From Murimonas intestini (lineage in GTDB: Bacteria; Bacillota; Clostridia; Lachnospirales; Lachnospiraceae): DNA of 64,000 bases. Location: NCBI RefSeq assembly GCF_024622195.1, contig NZ_JANKBI010000017.1, positions 62,001-126,000 on the forward strand, read 5' to 3'. The position numbers and the translations under genes are program-made. The notes under the pieces were generated by a model. That model did not search any database and was not told the origin of the DNA. It was given only the letters and a program-made list of their open reading frames with translations. How positions within the stretch are numbered: position 1 is the stretch's first letter; each line of letters begins with the position of its first letter. Below, piece after piece: positions 9,209 to 16,741 of this stretch.

Positions 9209-10430
9209 ATAACTTCTCCAATCCTTCCACACATTCCCGAAATGCCGCCTGGCTGACAGTGTCTCTGAGGCCAAAAAGCATCTTATTAACTACCTTCCCT
9301 GCAGCCGCTCCTATGCATCCCCTGAGCTTTTCCTGCATTTCCTTTTCCAGAGGAAGATCACGGATAACCTTCGTCAGACGCAGCTCTACGTCTCTGGCTG
9401 CTTCTTCTTTGATCTCCTGTATTTTGGGGATCACATCCCTGCACTCATACCATGTGTAGAATTCTTCCATCTGCTCCTCTAAGATATGATCTGCCCTGGC
9501 AATATTTGCCCTGACTTTTTCACTTTTTATATCGACCTTAAAGTAATCAATATCATATAACGTGATATTTTCAAGCTTTCCTGCTTCAGGATCTATATCT
9601 CTTGGCACTGCCAGATCCACAAGGACTACAGGATGAGACACCTGTGCCTCTCTGACACAGTGTTCCTTCAGTGTATAATTAGGGCTTGCAGTGGCACTTA
9701 TCACATAGTCACATTTTGGAAACAGCTGCATCCTGTCTCCATAATCGATCCTTTTGCAATCCCTTGGAATATCTACGATACCGCTGCGGTACTGGCGCAC
9801 CGTGACAGTTACATCCGCGCCCGCTTCATGCATGACAGTGGCCGTCAGCCGCCCCATCTCCCCGTTTCCTATGACCATGCAGATCTTTCCTTCAAATGTA
9901 TGCCCTTCCTGCCTCAGCGTATCAAGAGCCTGGTGTATAACCGATCTGTTGGCCGTAGAAAGAGATACTTCCGTCTTGACTTTCTTGCCTGCCGTCACCG
10001 CCATCCTGAATAATACTTCAAGGACATTATCCGCCGCATACTGCTCTCTCGCCAGAGCCAGGGCATCCTTCACCTGGGTAATGATCTGATCCTCCCCCAG
10101 TATCCGTGACTCAAGTCCTGCCGCCAGACGGAAAAGATGGGCCACGGCCTCTTCCCCTTCTCTGTATACAAAATAAGACCTGTAGAAGCCTCCGTCGGGT
10201 ATTTCCCTAACCTCACACAAAAGGTCAAACAGGGACCCCTGAAATTCTTCTTCACAGCTCACATAAAGCTCCATCCTGTTACATGTAGAGAGCAGGATAC
10301 ATCCCTCAATGCCTTCGATGCCCTTAAAGAAATCCAATGCTTCGGCACATCTTTTTTTAGTGAATGAAAAGATTGTCCTTATATCGATCCCGGCCCTGCT
10401 GTGATCGATCCCTATCATTTGAATACTCAT
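9198..10430 (-). CDS. hemA: Glutamyl-tRNA reductase
   Basis: This NADPH-dependent enzyme reduces glutamyl-tRNA to glutamate-1-semialdehyde, the first committed step. It has 410 residues. The nucleophilic cysteine is C50 in CILLSTCNRMELYVS, followed by the conserved ESRILGEDQIITQVKDA segment and an NAD(P)-binding domain (VIGNGEMGRLTA). It heads the minus-strand hem operon and is divergent from the riboswitch-controlled cobalt uptake genes. Regulation by heme feedback or corrinoids cannot be read from the sequence; no riboswitch is seen on this side. Confidence 0.96.
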   Translation of the reverse strand: MSIQMIGIDHSRAGIDIRTIFSFTKKRCAEALDFFKGIEGIEGCILLSTCNRMELYVSCEEEFQGSLFDLLCEVREIPDGGFYRSYFVYREGEEAVAHLFRLAAGLESRILGEDQIITQVKDALALAREQYAADNVLEVLFRMAVTAGKKVKTEVSLSTANRSVIHQALDTLRQEGHTFEGKICMVIGNGEMGRLTATVMHEAGADVTVTVRQYRSGIVDIPRDCKRIDYGDRMQLFPKCDYVISATASPNYTLKEHCVREAQVSHPVVLVDLAVPRDIDPEAGKLENITLYDIDYFKVDIKSEKVRANIARADHILEEQMEEFYTWYECRDVIPKIQEIKEEAARDVELRLTKVIRDLPLEKEMQEKLRGCIGAAAGKVVNKMLFGLRDTVSQAAFRECVEGLEKLYEE

Positions 10431-10465
10431 GTAAATACCGCTCTGCCTTTCAAACTTAATCTTGT

Positions 10466-10488
10466 GTTACTGTTCACAGAACCGTAAC
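10466..10488. repeat. Palindrome of the GTTAC...GTAAC family
   Basis: The sequence GTTACTGTTCACAGAACCGTAAC pairs with itself except for the centre. A 27-bp relative occurs at 39325-39351, and similar ends bound the element at 33758-33920. Here it sits in the hemA leader, downstream of the predicted hemA start site. Confidence 0.6.
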
Positions 10489-10499
10489 AATCTTGTATC

Positions 10500-10527
10500 A
10501 TCATAGCACAACATGTGCCAAAATCAA
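10500..10527 (-). promoter_or_regulatory. Candidate hemA promoter
   Basis: On the minus strand TTGATT is followed after 16 bases by TATGAT, about 70 bp upstream of the hemA start. Both hexamers are close to the sigma-A consensus. No mapped start supports it. Confidence 0.45.
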
Positions 10528-10563
10528 ACAAATTTTTTAGCCCGGCAACACTCATTTCACACA

Positions 10564-10592
10564 TTGACAATTTATGGGACAAATGATAAAAT
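10564..10592 (+). promoter_or_regulatory. Sigma-A promoter of the cbiMNQO-K operon
   Basis: TTGACA at 10564-10569 and TAAAAT at 10587-10592 are separated by 17 bases. Transcription would start near 10599, just ahead of the cobalamin riboswitch. Confidence 0.8.
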
Positions 10593-10604
10593 CTTATCAT
10601 AATT

Positions 10605-10767
10605 GAGTATCGACAGGTGTCCGTTAAACGGAAGAATAGGAAAGCCGGGTTAAAAGCCCGCACGGTCACGCCGCTGTAAAGGAACAGCAGCTATCCAGAT
10701 ACGCCACTGTGAAAATGGGAAGGCGGGTAGCTGTGAAGAAGCCTGAGTCAGAAGACCTGCCTGCGAT
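10605..10767 (+). ncRNA. Cobalamin riboswitch upstream of cbiM
   Basis: The leader contains the ordered conserved pieces of the cobalamin aptamer: ACAGGTGTCC near 10613, a GGAAAGCCGGG segment, GCACGGTCACGCCGCTGTAA, and the B12 box GAGTCAGAAGACCTGCC near 10744-10761. It lies between a consensus promoter and a cobalt transport operon and is followed by two hairpins with T runs. Binding of adenosylcobalamin would be expected to favour termination and so shut down cobalt import when the cofactor is plentiful. Confidence 0.92.
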
Positions 10768-10811
10768 AAACGATTTACACCTGGTTACGAACGATGGCCG
10801 GTGTATGATAC

Positions 10812-10836
10812 ATTCCCTTAGAATAAGGGGATTTTT
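10812..10836 (+). terminator. First hairpin with T run after the riboswitch
   Basis: CCCTTA and TAAGGG pair around a 3-base loop, with the stem extended by weaker pairs and followed by ATTTTTG. It could be a weak terminator or part of the switching structure of the leader. Confidence 0.5.
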
Positions 10837-10843
10837 GTCGTAT

Positions 10844-10871
10844 ACCCGTCTGCATCCAGACGGGTTTTTTT
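10844..10871 (+). terminator. Intrinsic terminator of the riboswitch expression platform
   Basis: CCCGTCTG and CAGACGGG form a perfect stem with a 4-base loop, followed by seven T residues. It ends about 38 bp before the cbiM start, in the position of the regulated terminator. Confidence 0.88.
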
Positions 10872-10908
10872 ATGTCAGCACTCAATTTCAATCAGGAGGA
10901 AGAAAGTT

Positions 10909-11661
10909 ATGAGTAAAAAGCAAAAAAAGCTGGTCATTCTGGCCGGCGCATTCGCACTCGCCCTTGGGATCACACCTGTGGCTAATGCAATGCACATTAT
11001 GGAAGGGTACCTTCCTGCAGCATTCTGTATCGCATGGGGCGTTATCTGTATTCCGTTCCTGCTGGCAGGTTTCTTTTCTATCAAAAAATCTCTGCAGGCA
11101 AACAGAAAGGCACTTACACTTCTGGCTATGTCGGGAGCCTTTATCTTTGTAATTTCATCCCTGAAAATTCCGTCTGTAACAGGCAGCTGTTCACACATGA
11201 CAGGGACTGGCCTCGGCGCAATCCTCTTCGGACCGTCATCTGTAGCCATCCTCGGTATTATTGTGCTTCTTTTCCAGGCGATCCTGCTGGCCCACGGCGG
11301 ACTTACTACCCTGGGCGCCAACACATTCTCTATGGCAATTGCAGGCCCATTCCTTTCCTTTGGAATCTATAAGCTCTGCATGAAGTTTAAAATCAACAAA
11401 AGAGTGAGTGTATTCCTCGCTGCCATGCTCGGTGACCTTTTTACATACTGTGTGACAAGCCTTCAGCTGGCTCTGGCACATCCTTCAGACCAGGGCGGCG
11501 TTGGCGCTTCCGCTGTGAAATTCCTTGCAGTATTCGCACCTACACAGCTTCCTCTTGCTGTGCTGGAAGGTATCCTGACCCTGATCATCATAATCGGGCT
11601 GGAATCCTTCGCTATGCCTGAGCTGAAAGCCATCGGATTTGTTAAAAAGGAGGCTAAATAA
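10909..11661 (+). CDS. cbiM: Cobalt ECF transporter, substrate-capture protein CbiM
   Basis: CbiM is the integral membrane component that captures cobalt for the CbiMNQO transporter. The 250-residue protein begins with a signal peptide ending ANA at residue 27; cleavage would expose Met28-His29 (MHIMEGYLP), which matches the family's need for a free N-terminal Met-His metal site. The rest is hydrophobic with several membrane helices. A GGAGGAAG ribosome binding site precedes the ATG. It is the first gene behind the cobalamin riboswitch. Confidence 0.96.
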   Translation: MSKKQKKLVILAGAFALALGITPVANAMHIMEGYLPAAFCIAWGVICIPFLLAGFFSIKKSLQANRKALTLLAMSGAFIFVISSLKIPSVTGSCSHMTGTGLGAILFGPSSVAILGIIVLLFQAILLAHGGLTTLGANTFSMAIAGPFLSFGIYKLCMKFKINKRVSVFLAAMLGDLFTYCVTSLQLALAHPSDQGGVGASAVKFLAVFAPTQLPLAVLEGILTLIIIIGLESFAMPELKAIGFVKKEAK

Positions 11662-11662
11662 T

Positions 11663-11986
11663 ATGAGTAAGAATACAAAAACCGTCTTAATATTGATCGC
11701 AGCCGCCATTTTAATTGCCATAGTACCATTATTTGCCCTTAAGGGCGCCGAATTCGGCGGTTCAGATGATGCGGGCAGCCAGGTAGTTGAAGAAGTAAAC
11801 AGCGGCTATGAGCCCTGGTTCACTCCTGTTCTGGAAACTATGCTGGGCGGGGAGCTTCCCGGGGAAGTAGAGAGCCTTATCTTCTGTATCCAGACCGGCA
11901 TTGGCGTTGGCATCATGGCTTTTTGTATGGGACGCCTTGTTGAGCGCAAAAAATGGTCGAAAAAACTTGGGAAAGAACTTGAATAG
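11663..11986 (+). CDS. cbiN: Cobalt transport protein CbiN
   Basis: CbiN is the small accessory membrane protein of the cobalt ECF transporter. From the ATG at 11663 it has 107 residues, with an N-terminal membrane helix (VLILIAAAILIAIVPLFA), an extracytoplasmic loop containing GYEPWFTPVLE, and a second helix (IGVGIMAFCMGRL). The start was chosen because AAAGGAGG lies 10 bases upstream and the preceding stop ends one base before the ATG. Confidence 0.93.
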   Translation: MSKNTKTVLILIAAAILIAIVPLFALKGAEFGGSDDAGSQVVEEVNSGYEPWFTPVLETMLGGELPGEVESLIFCIQTGIGVGIMAFCMGRLVERKKWSKKLGKELE

Positions 11987-12004
11987 TCAAAAAGGAGTAC
12001 TGTC

Positions 12005-12778
12005 TTGATTGTTATAGATAAGCTTTGCTATTATTCCAAATTAAGATATGTCAATGCCGGTGAGAAGTTTGCCTATGCAATGGCCACACTGATTTTCTGT
12101 CTGGTCTCACGTTCGATTGCCATAGCTCTTCTCGTCCTCGCAGTAAATGGGATCCTCAATGTAAAAACAGGGGGGATCCCACTTTCCCGTTATAAAACAT
12201 TAATGGCCGTCCCTCTGGCATTCTTATTCTTAAGCACCATCGCAATTATTATAAATATTTCAAAAACTCCCCTGGATGCCTTTGCCATTCCTGTTGGGAG
12301 CTATTACATTACAGGCAGCCATTCATCTATCCTGTATGGGATCCAGCTGATCCTGACCGCGCTGGCCAGTGTATCCTGCCTCTATTTCTTATCCCTGAAT
12401 ACTCCTATGACAGACATCATCCTTGTCCTGCACAGGCTTCACTGTCCGCTTTTGCTGCAGGAACTGATGCTCCTGATCTACCGTTTCATCTTTGTACTTC
12501 TGGATATTGCGTCAGCGATCACCACCTCCCAGAATTCACGTCTGGGCAACAAGGACTATAAGACATCCCTAAAATCTTTTGGTTCAATGATCTCAGTCCT
12601 TTTCATCAGGGCAATGAAAAAATCAAATGCCCTCTATGATGCCATGGAGGCCAGGTGCTATGACGGAACTATCCGGGTCCTGACTGAGAACTATCCTCCT
12701 AAGAAAAAGGAGATCATATATATCATACTATTCGAACTGCTGCTTCTGGCGGCTGCTATATGGAGAAGATTTCTATGA
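12005..12778 (+). CDS. cbiQ: Cobalt ECF transporter transmembrane protein CbiQ
   Basis: CbiQ is the T-component that couples the CbiO ATPase to CbiM. It has 257 residues and is mostly hydrophobic with several membrane spans. Near the C-terminus is the coupling segment AMEARCYDG, matching the A-x-x-x-R-G-type motifs of ECF T-components. Translation starts at a TTG with AAGGAG upstream. The stop overlaps the next start by 4 nt. Confidence 0.93.
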   Translation: MIVIDKLCYYSKLRYVNAGEKFAYAMATLIFCLVSRSIAIALLVLAVNGILNVKTGGIPLSRYKTLMAVPLAFLFLSTIAIIINISKTPLDAFAIPVGSYYITGSHSSILYGIQLILTALASVSCLYFLSLNTPMTDIILVLHRLHCPLLLQELMLLIYRFIFVLLDIASAITTSQNSRLGNKDYKTSLKSFGSMISVLFIRAMKKSNALYDAMEARCYDGTIRVLTENYPPKKKEIIYIILFELLLLAAAIWRRFL

Positions 12779-14433
12779 AAAACGATGACATTATTTTAAA
12801 AGCAGATGATCTTTACTTTTCTTATGATAATGAGAAAACGCATTCTTTAAACGGCTTTTCAGTTGAGATACGCCGCGGCTCCAAAGTCGCCTTTATGGGT
12901 GCCAACGGTTCCGGAAAATCTACTTTTTTCCTATGCTGCAACGGTATCCACCGCCCGGATGCGGGCACTCTGTATTTCAATGGGGAACCTGTGGATTACT
13001 CCAGAAAAGGGCTTCTAAAGCTGCGCAGCAAGGTAGGGATCATCTTTCAGGACCCTGACAGCCAGCTGTTTTCAGCCAGTGTATATCAGGAGATCTCTTT
13101 CGGGATCCTGAATCTTGGCATTTCAGAGGACGAAGCAAAAAAAGAGGTGGAAAATGTGATCGACTATCTGGAGATCACCCCCTTCCGCCACAAGCCAACT
13201 CATGCATTAAGCGGCGGTCAAAAGAAACAGGTATCTATAGCAGATATTCTTGTCATGCATCCTGACATCATCATACTGGATGAACCGTCAGCTGCCCTTG
13301 ATCCAAAGCACACTACAATGGTAAATCATATAGTGGACCAGCTCACCTGTGAAGGAATTACCGTCATGATGTCCACCCATGATGTTAACTATGCCCTGGA
13401 ATGGGCGGATGATATCGCTCTCCTCCATGAAGGACGTATGCTGATGTTCGGCTCCCCTCTGGAGGTATTTACGAATAAGACAGCGCTGGCAAAGACGAAT
13501 CTGGAACAGCCTGCCATACTCGAACTTTTTGAAAGCCTGTGCAAAAAGGACATTCTTAAGCCCAGCCTGCCGCTTCCGCGGAATCTGGCTACGCTGGAAA
13601 AATATATAGAAGAGATCAATACTAAAAAACAGTACGGAGGAAAACACGAAGTGTGCAAAGAGTGTAAAAAAGCAATTCTCGTAGTCAGCTTCGGCACCAG
13701 CTACGAGGAGACAAGAAAGAAGACAATCGACAGAATTGAGGCAGATATCCAGAAGGCTTATCCTGACTGTAATCTTTACCGCGCCTGGACCAGTAAGATG
13801 ATAATAAAGAAGCTTAAGACAAGGGACGGCATCGTCATTCCAAATGTAAAAGAAGCCATGGAACAAATAACTGCTGACGGCATTACAGATCTTGTGGTAC
13901 AGCCCACCCATGTCATCAACGGTATTGAGAACGATCTCATGAAAGAAGATGTTCTTGCCTTTTCCGAACATTTCAGCAGCATCCGGTTTGGCGATGCCCT
14001 TTTAACTACTACACGTGACAATGAAGAAGCTATCTCTTCACTCATGGAAACGTGGAAAGACCTTCCCAAAGATGAAGTTCTTGTCCTTATGGGACACGGC
14101 ACCACCCATTATGCGAATGCAATTTATGCCGCCCTTGACTATACTTTTAAGGATATGGGTTATGAAAATGTATTTCTGGGCACTGTAGAGGCTTATCCTA
14201 CCATGATGTCACTCCTGCGGCAGGTCAAAGAATACAAACCTAAGAAAATACATCTGGCTCCCTTCATGATCGTTGCAGGCGACCATGCCAGGAACGATAT
14301 GGCGGGCGAAGACCCCGAATCCTGGAGCAGACAGTTCATGGATGCCGGTTACCCCGTAGAATGCCATTTAATTGGCCTGGGAGAATATGAAGGGATACGC
14401 AGGATGTTTCTGCGGCATATTAAGGAGGCATAG
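12775..14433 (+). CDS. cbiO-cbiK: Cobalt transporter ATPase fused in frame to sirohydrochlorin cobaltochelatase
   Basis: The 552-residue frame joins two complete proteins. Residues 1 to about 285 are CbiO, the ECF transporter ATPase, with Walker A GANGSGKST (42-50), signature LSGGQKKQVSIA and Walker B IIILDEPSAALDP. From residue 293 the sequence is CbiK, which inserts cobalt into sirohydrochlorin: VVSFGTSYEETRKKTID, metal-site motifs MGHGTTHYA, TVEAYPT and VAGDHARNDMAGE. No stop separates them. However, GGAGG at 13636-13640 lies 10 bases before a GTG at 13651 that would start a normal 260-residue CbiK, so separate internal translation is possible. The start used here overlaps the cbiQ stop (ATGA) and has GGAG upstream. 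Confidence 0.93.
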   Translation: MKNDDIILKADDLYFSYDNEKTHSLNGFSVEIRRGSKVAFMGANGSGKSTFFLCCNGIHRPDAGTLYFNGEPVDYSRKGLLKLRSKVGIIFQDPDSQLFSASVYQEISFGILNLGISEDEAKKEVENVIDYLEITPFRHKPTHALSGGQKKQVSIADILVMHPDIIILDEPSAALDPKHTTMVNHIVDQLTCEGITVMMSTHDVNYALEWADDIALLHEGRMLMFGSPLEVFTNKTALAKTNLEQPAILELFESLCKKDILKPSLPLPRNLATLEKYIEEINTKKQYGGKHEVCKECKKAILVVSFGTSYEETRKKTIDRIEADIQKAYPDCNLYRAWTSKMIIKKLKTRDGIVIPNVKEAMEQITADGITDLVVQPTHVINGIENDLMKEDVLAFSEHFSSIRFGDALLTTTRDNEEAISSLMETWKDLPKDEVLVLMGHGTTHYANAIYAALDYTFKDMGYENVFLGTVEAYPTMMSLLRQVKEYKPKKIHLAPFMIVAGDHARNDMAGEDPESWSRQFMDAGYPVECHLIGLGEYEGIRRMFLRHIKEA

Positions 14434-14506
14434 CGGGTATATGTCAGCACAAAAGTGCGCTTCACTTACATAGAAGGACCGGAGTTACATATGAAATAAA
14501 AAGAGT

Positions 14507-14537
14507 GGGGGTGCGGCATTCATAATGCCCCATCCCC
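14507..14537 (+). terminator. Terminator-like hairpin after cbiO-cbiK
   Basis: GGGGGTGCGGCAT and ATGCCCCATCCCC form a 12 of 13 bp stem with a short loop, followed by AGGTTACTTTTAC. The T run is weak. Its GGGGTGCGGCAT arm resembles that of the terminator at 63260-63286. Confidence 0.6.
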
Positions 14538-14581
14538 AGGTTACTTTTACATTCAGACATCACGTAATTGCGGCTTCCTTT

Positions 14582-15011
14582 TTACAAATACCGTTCAATC
14601 CTAGATTCAGTCTGTTCCCCATTTTTCTTGCTCACCAGTTCAAATAAGTTATCACTGGTAGCAAACAGATTTTTTTGGGGTTCTTCCTATTATCAAATAC
14701 TGGTTCTTATCATCCAGTGAAATATATTTCCTTGTATCATCATCAAGCAATATATCTGCATTATCAATGACAATCAACTTCCCTGTTTCTTCACTTATTA
14801 ATTTTTTTATATCTTTCTGATAATCCAGATAATTAAAACATACAATACTGGGATTTATTGCCATACATTCCTTTATGAAGGAAAATGATACAGTCTTTCC
14901 TGTAGCTGATGAACCTGTAAGAATAGTTATATTATTTGTAAACTCGAAATCCAGTACATACGAAGTATGGATCGTGGAAAAATGATCCATTACAATTGGT
15001 TTACTTTTCAT
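14582..15011 (-). pseudogene. P-loop ATPase, frameshifted in an A7 run
   Basis: The frame from 15011 carries a Walker A motif GSSATGKT near residue 33 and an LIVIDNADILLDDDTR Walker B-like segment, then stops at 14652. In a run of seven A residues (minus strand; plus T7 at 14670-14676) the code reads TPKKSVCYQ and stops. Skipping one A gives TPKNLFATSDNLFELVSKKN and further residues, ending at a TAA at 14582, a much more natural C-terminus. So a one-base insertion has broken the gene, or slippage restores it. It overlaps the DUF4869-type gene by 11 nt. Function unknown; the pair probably acts together. Confidence 0.75.
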
Positions 15012-15444
15012 TATTCCACCACTCCTTCAATTCTTCATAGTCTGTGATTACTCTGGTTCCTTTTTCATCAGAAACTTTAACGCTATTCATATCAAATGGT
15101 ATTACTGCATAATCACTATATACCGCTCCATCATCTAATCCGTACAATACCTCTAACGCATTATCACCACATTCTTTCAGGCAAAAAACTTTATCTGGAA
15201 AATACTTCACATTCAATACGGTTTTACATCCTGTTGATAAGCAATCTACATCCAATGTCACACCATTAAACTTTGATTTTATTTTGTATTTTCCATCGAG
15301 TTCGGAATCGTGAATTTTTTTTACAATTGTCTTTGCTTTGCTGTCTAATTTATTAACTGTGGTTTGATTAAAAAATACATCATTAAGCTCTACATATTCT
15401 ATATTCTTTGGTATGTCTTTCTTGTCTTTATATATTGTAATCAC
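15001..15444 (-). CDS. DUF4869-like protein of unknown function
   Basis: A 147-residue protein starting at a GTG with GGAGG seven bases upstream. It opens MITIYKDKKDIPKNIEYVEL and ends in a Trp-rich EELKEWWNNEK tail, the layout I associate with DUF4869, which is often found beside a small P-loop ATPase as it is here. It overlaps the ATPase frame by 11 nt, which suggests coupled translation. There is no signal peptide or membrane segment. I cannot assign a function. Confidence 0.65.
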   Translation of the reverse strand: MITIYKDKKDIPKNIEYVELNDVFFNQTTVNKLDSKAKTIVKKIHDSELDGKYKIKSKFNGVTLDVDCLSTGCKTVLNVKYFPDKVFCLKECGDNALEVLYGLDDGAVYSDYAVIPFDMNSVKVSDEKGTRVITDYEELKEWWNNEK

Positions 15445-15467
15445 AGTAACACCTCCAATATTTTTAG

Positions 15468-16332
15468 TTAGTTTTTCAGGCAGCCGACAGGAATAACATA
15501 TACACCATCATGGCGGCGATATGCGTAATCCCCGGTTCCCGTCAATACCATAAGGAAAGACGGCGCTTTCAGCTACCGTCTCCTCACTCATGGGAGTTTC
15601 GTCATTAGCCGCAATGTCCTGTGTAATTACGGTATTTGATACTTGGCCGCCTTGATTTCCTGCATAAGAACACATAAGCCGCCGAACTCTTTCTGGTTTT
15701 TTCTGCACATTGTCTGCCCGATTGATATCGGAATGTACAACGGCATCATAATAATCCATCGCCTGGTCAAGTGCAATCTCGTCTCGCATATCAACCGCCT
15801 GCGGCCAGCCACCACGGCATACCAAAAACGCCAGACGGTCGATATCGATATTTGAGCCGCCGTCTATGTCCGACACACCACTGAACAGGTCGTTCAAGCT
15901 GACTTCGCCCGTTGAATCTCCCGATTCATACAAACTCATTGGTCTCATAGTGAGCCGGGTAAAGCGCCCTGTGCCAGAGTGGGTGATTTCCCTGGGATCC
16001 GCAGGAACTGCAGAGCCTGTGAGTACAAACTGTCCAAGCTCGCCACGGTGATCAACTTCAAATCGGATGGCATCCCACAGTTTGGGGGCAAGCTGCCACT
16101 CGTCGATAAGTCTCGGAGCTGCACCTTTCAGAAGCCGCTTTGGATTAATCTCAGACATGGTAATGTTCTGCTCTTTTTTCTCTGGATCATCCATATACAA
16201 TCTGCTTGCAGCAAGCTGTTCGGCGGTCGTGGTTTTGCCACACCACTTGGGTCCTTCGATCAGTACTGCACCTTTGCCTTCCAATTTGCGTTTCAGAATA
16301 TCATCAACTGTTCGTTTCCTGTAATTCTTCAT
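15468..16332 (-). pseudogene. AAA_14/DUF4143 ATPase with internal deletion
   Basis: The N-terminal half is intact: KNYRKRTVDDILKRKLEG, Walker A GPKWCGKTT, and LIDEWQLAPKLWDAIRFEVD with VLTGSA. The following DUF4143 domain starts (ANDETPMSEETVAE) and then the frame runs into a wrong-frame tail and stops at 15508. In another frame the same DNA reads SFLMVLTGTGDYAYRR, then HDGVYVIPVGCLKN before a stop at 15468, which is the characteristic C-terminus of this family. The middle of DUF4143 (roughly 130-150 residues) has therefore been deleted near 15570. The ATG at 16332 is used because GAGG lies eight bases upstream. Confidence 0.85.
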
Positions 16333-16344
16333 TCGAAACACCTC

Positions 16345-16550
16345 GATTCTATTCGAATTCCCTACAATTGTAACATAATTATTATGTATTTAATTGTTTT
16401 CTATGGCTTTTTATTTTCATAATATCCTTACTCCATGCCTTACTCACAGTTTTCAGACAAACAGGTATTTCCAGCAGTATGCTCACTCATGTCGCAAGGC
16501 TTTCCTGCCTTTCTCTTTTTATCCATTTTCTTCATATGCTTGTCCTCATT
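16345..16550. other. Short intergenic stretch without recognised features
   Basis: About 200 bp upstream of the deleted AAA_14 gene and beyond the aldolase operon terminator. I see no frame with a ribosome binding site and no clear promoter in it apart from general AT richness. Confidence 0.5.
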
Positions 16551-16584
16551 AAGAAAAAAAGTCCCTCGCCTTGCGGCGAAGGAC
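16551..16584 (-). terminator. Terminator of the isomerase-kinase-aldolase operon
   Basis: GTCC-TCGCC pairs with GGCGA-GGAC around a short loop, and seven or more T residues follow on the minus strand. It lies about 160 bp after the aldolase stop. Confidence 0.85.
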
Positions 16585-16585
16585 C

Positions 16586-16683
16586 AAACTTTCGACCCAA
16601 CCATTTATATACCGCATATTGGTCAGCAGTAAACTTTCAACCCGATCATTTATATACCACATATCGGTCAGTAGTAAACTTTC
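16586..16683. repeat. Two and a bit copies of a 45-bp tandem repeat
   Basis: Units at 16586-16630 and 16631-16675 differ at six positions, and a third copy starts with AAACTTTC at 16676. Each unit contains a small symmetric core, ACC-N2-ATAT-N-GGT. The repeat lies between the aldolase stop and its terminator. Because 45 is a multiple of three it keeps a minus-strand frame open, but that frame has no convincing start. Confidence 0.8.
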
Positions 16684-16741
16684 TTTGTACCTATATTTTA
16701 GCAAGCACGAAGAAAAAAGTAAATAGGGCTTTCCATAATTA

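Noticed and set aside
13288..13971. Minus-strand frame of 227 codons opposite cbiO-cbiK
   Set aside because: It crosses the fusion junction but has no ribosome binding site and no known motif; both sense domains are clearly coding.
16586..16683. CRISPR-like repeat
   Set aside because: Copies are contiguous 45-bp tandem units without spacers, and no cas genes are present.
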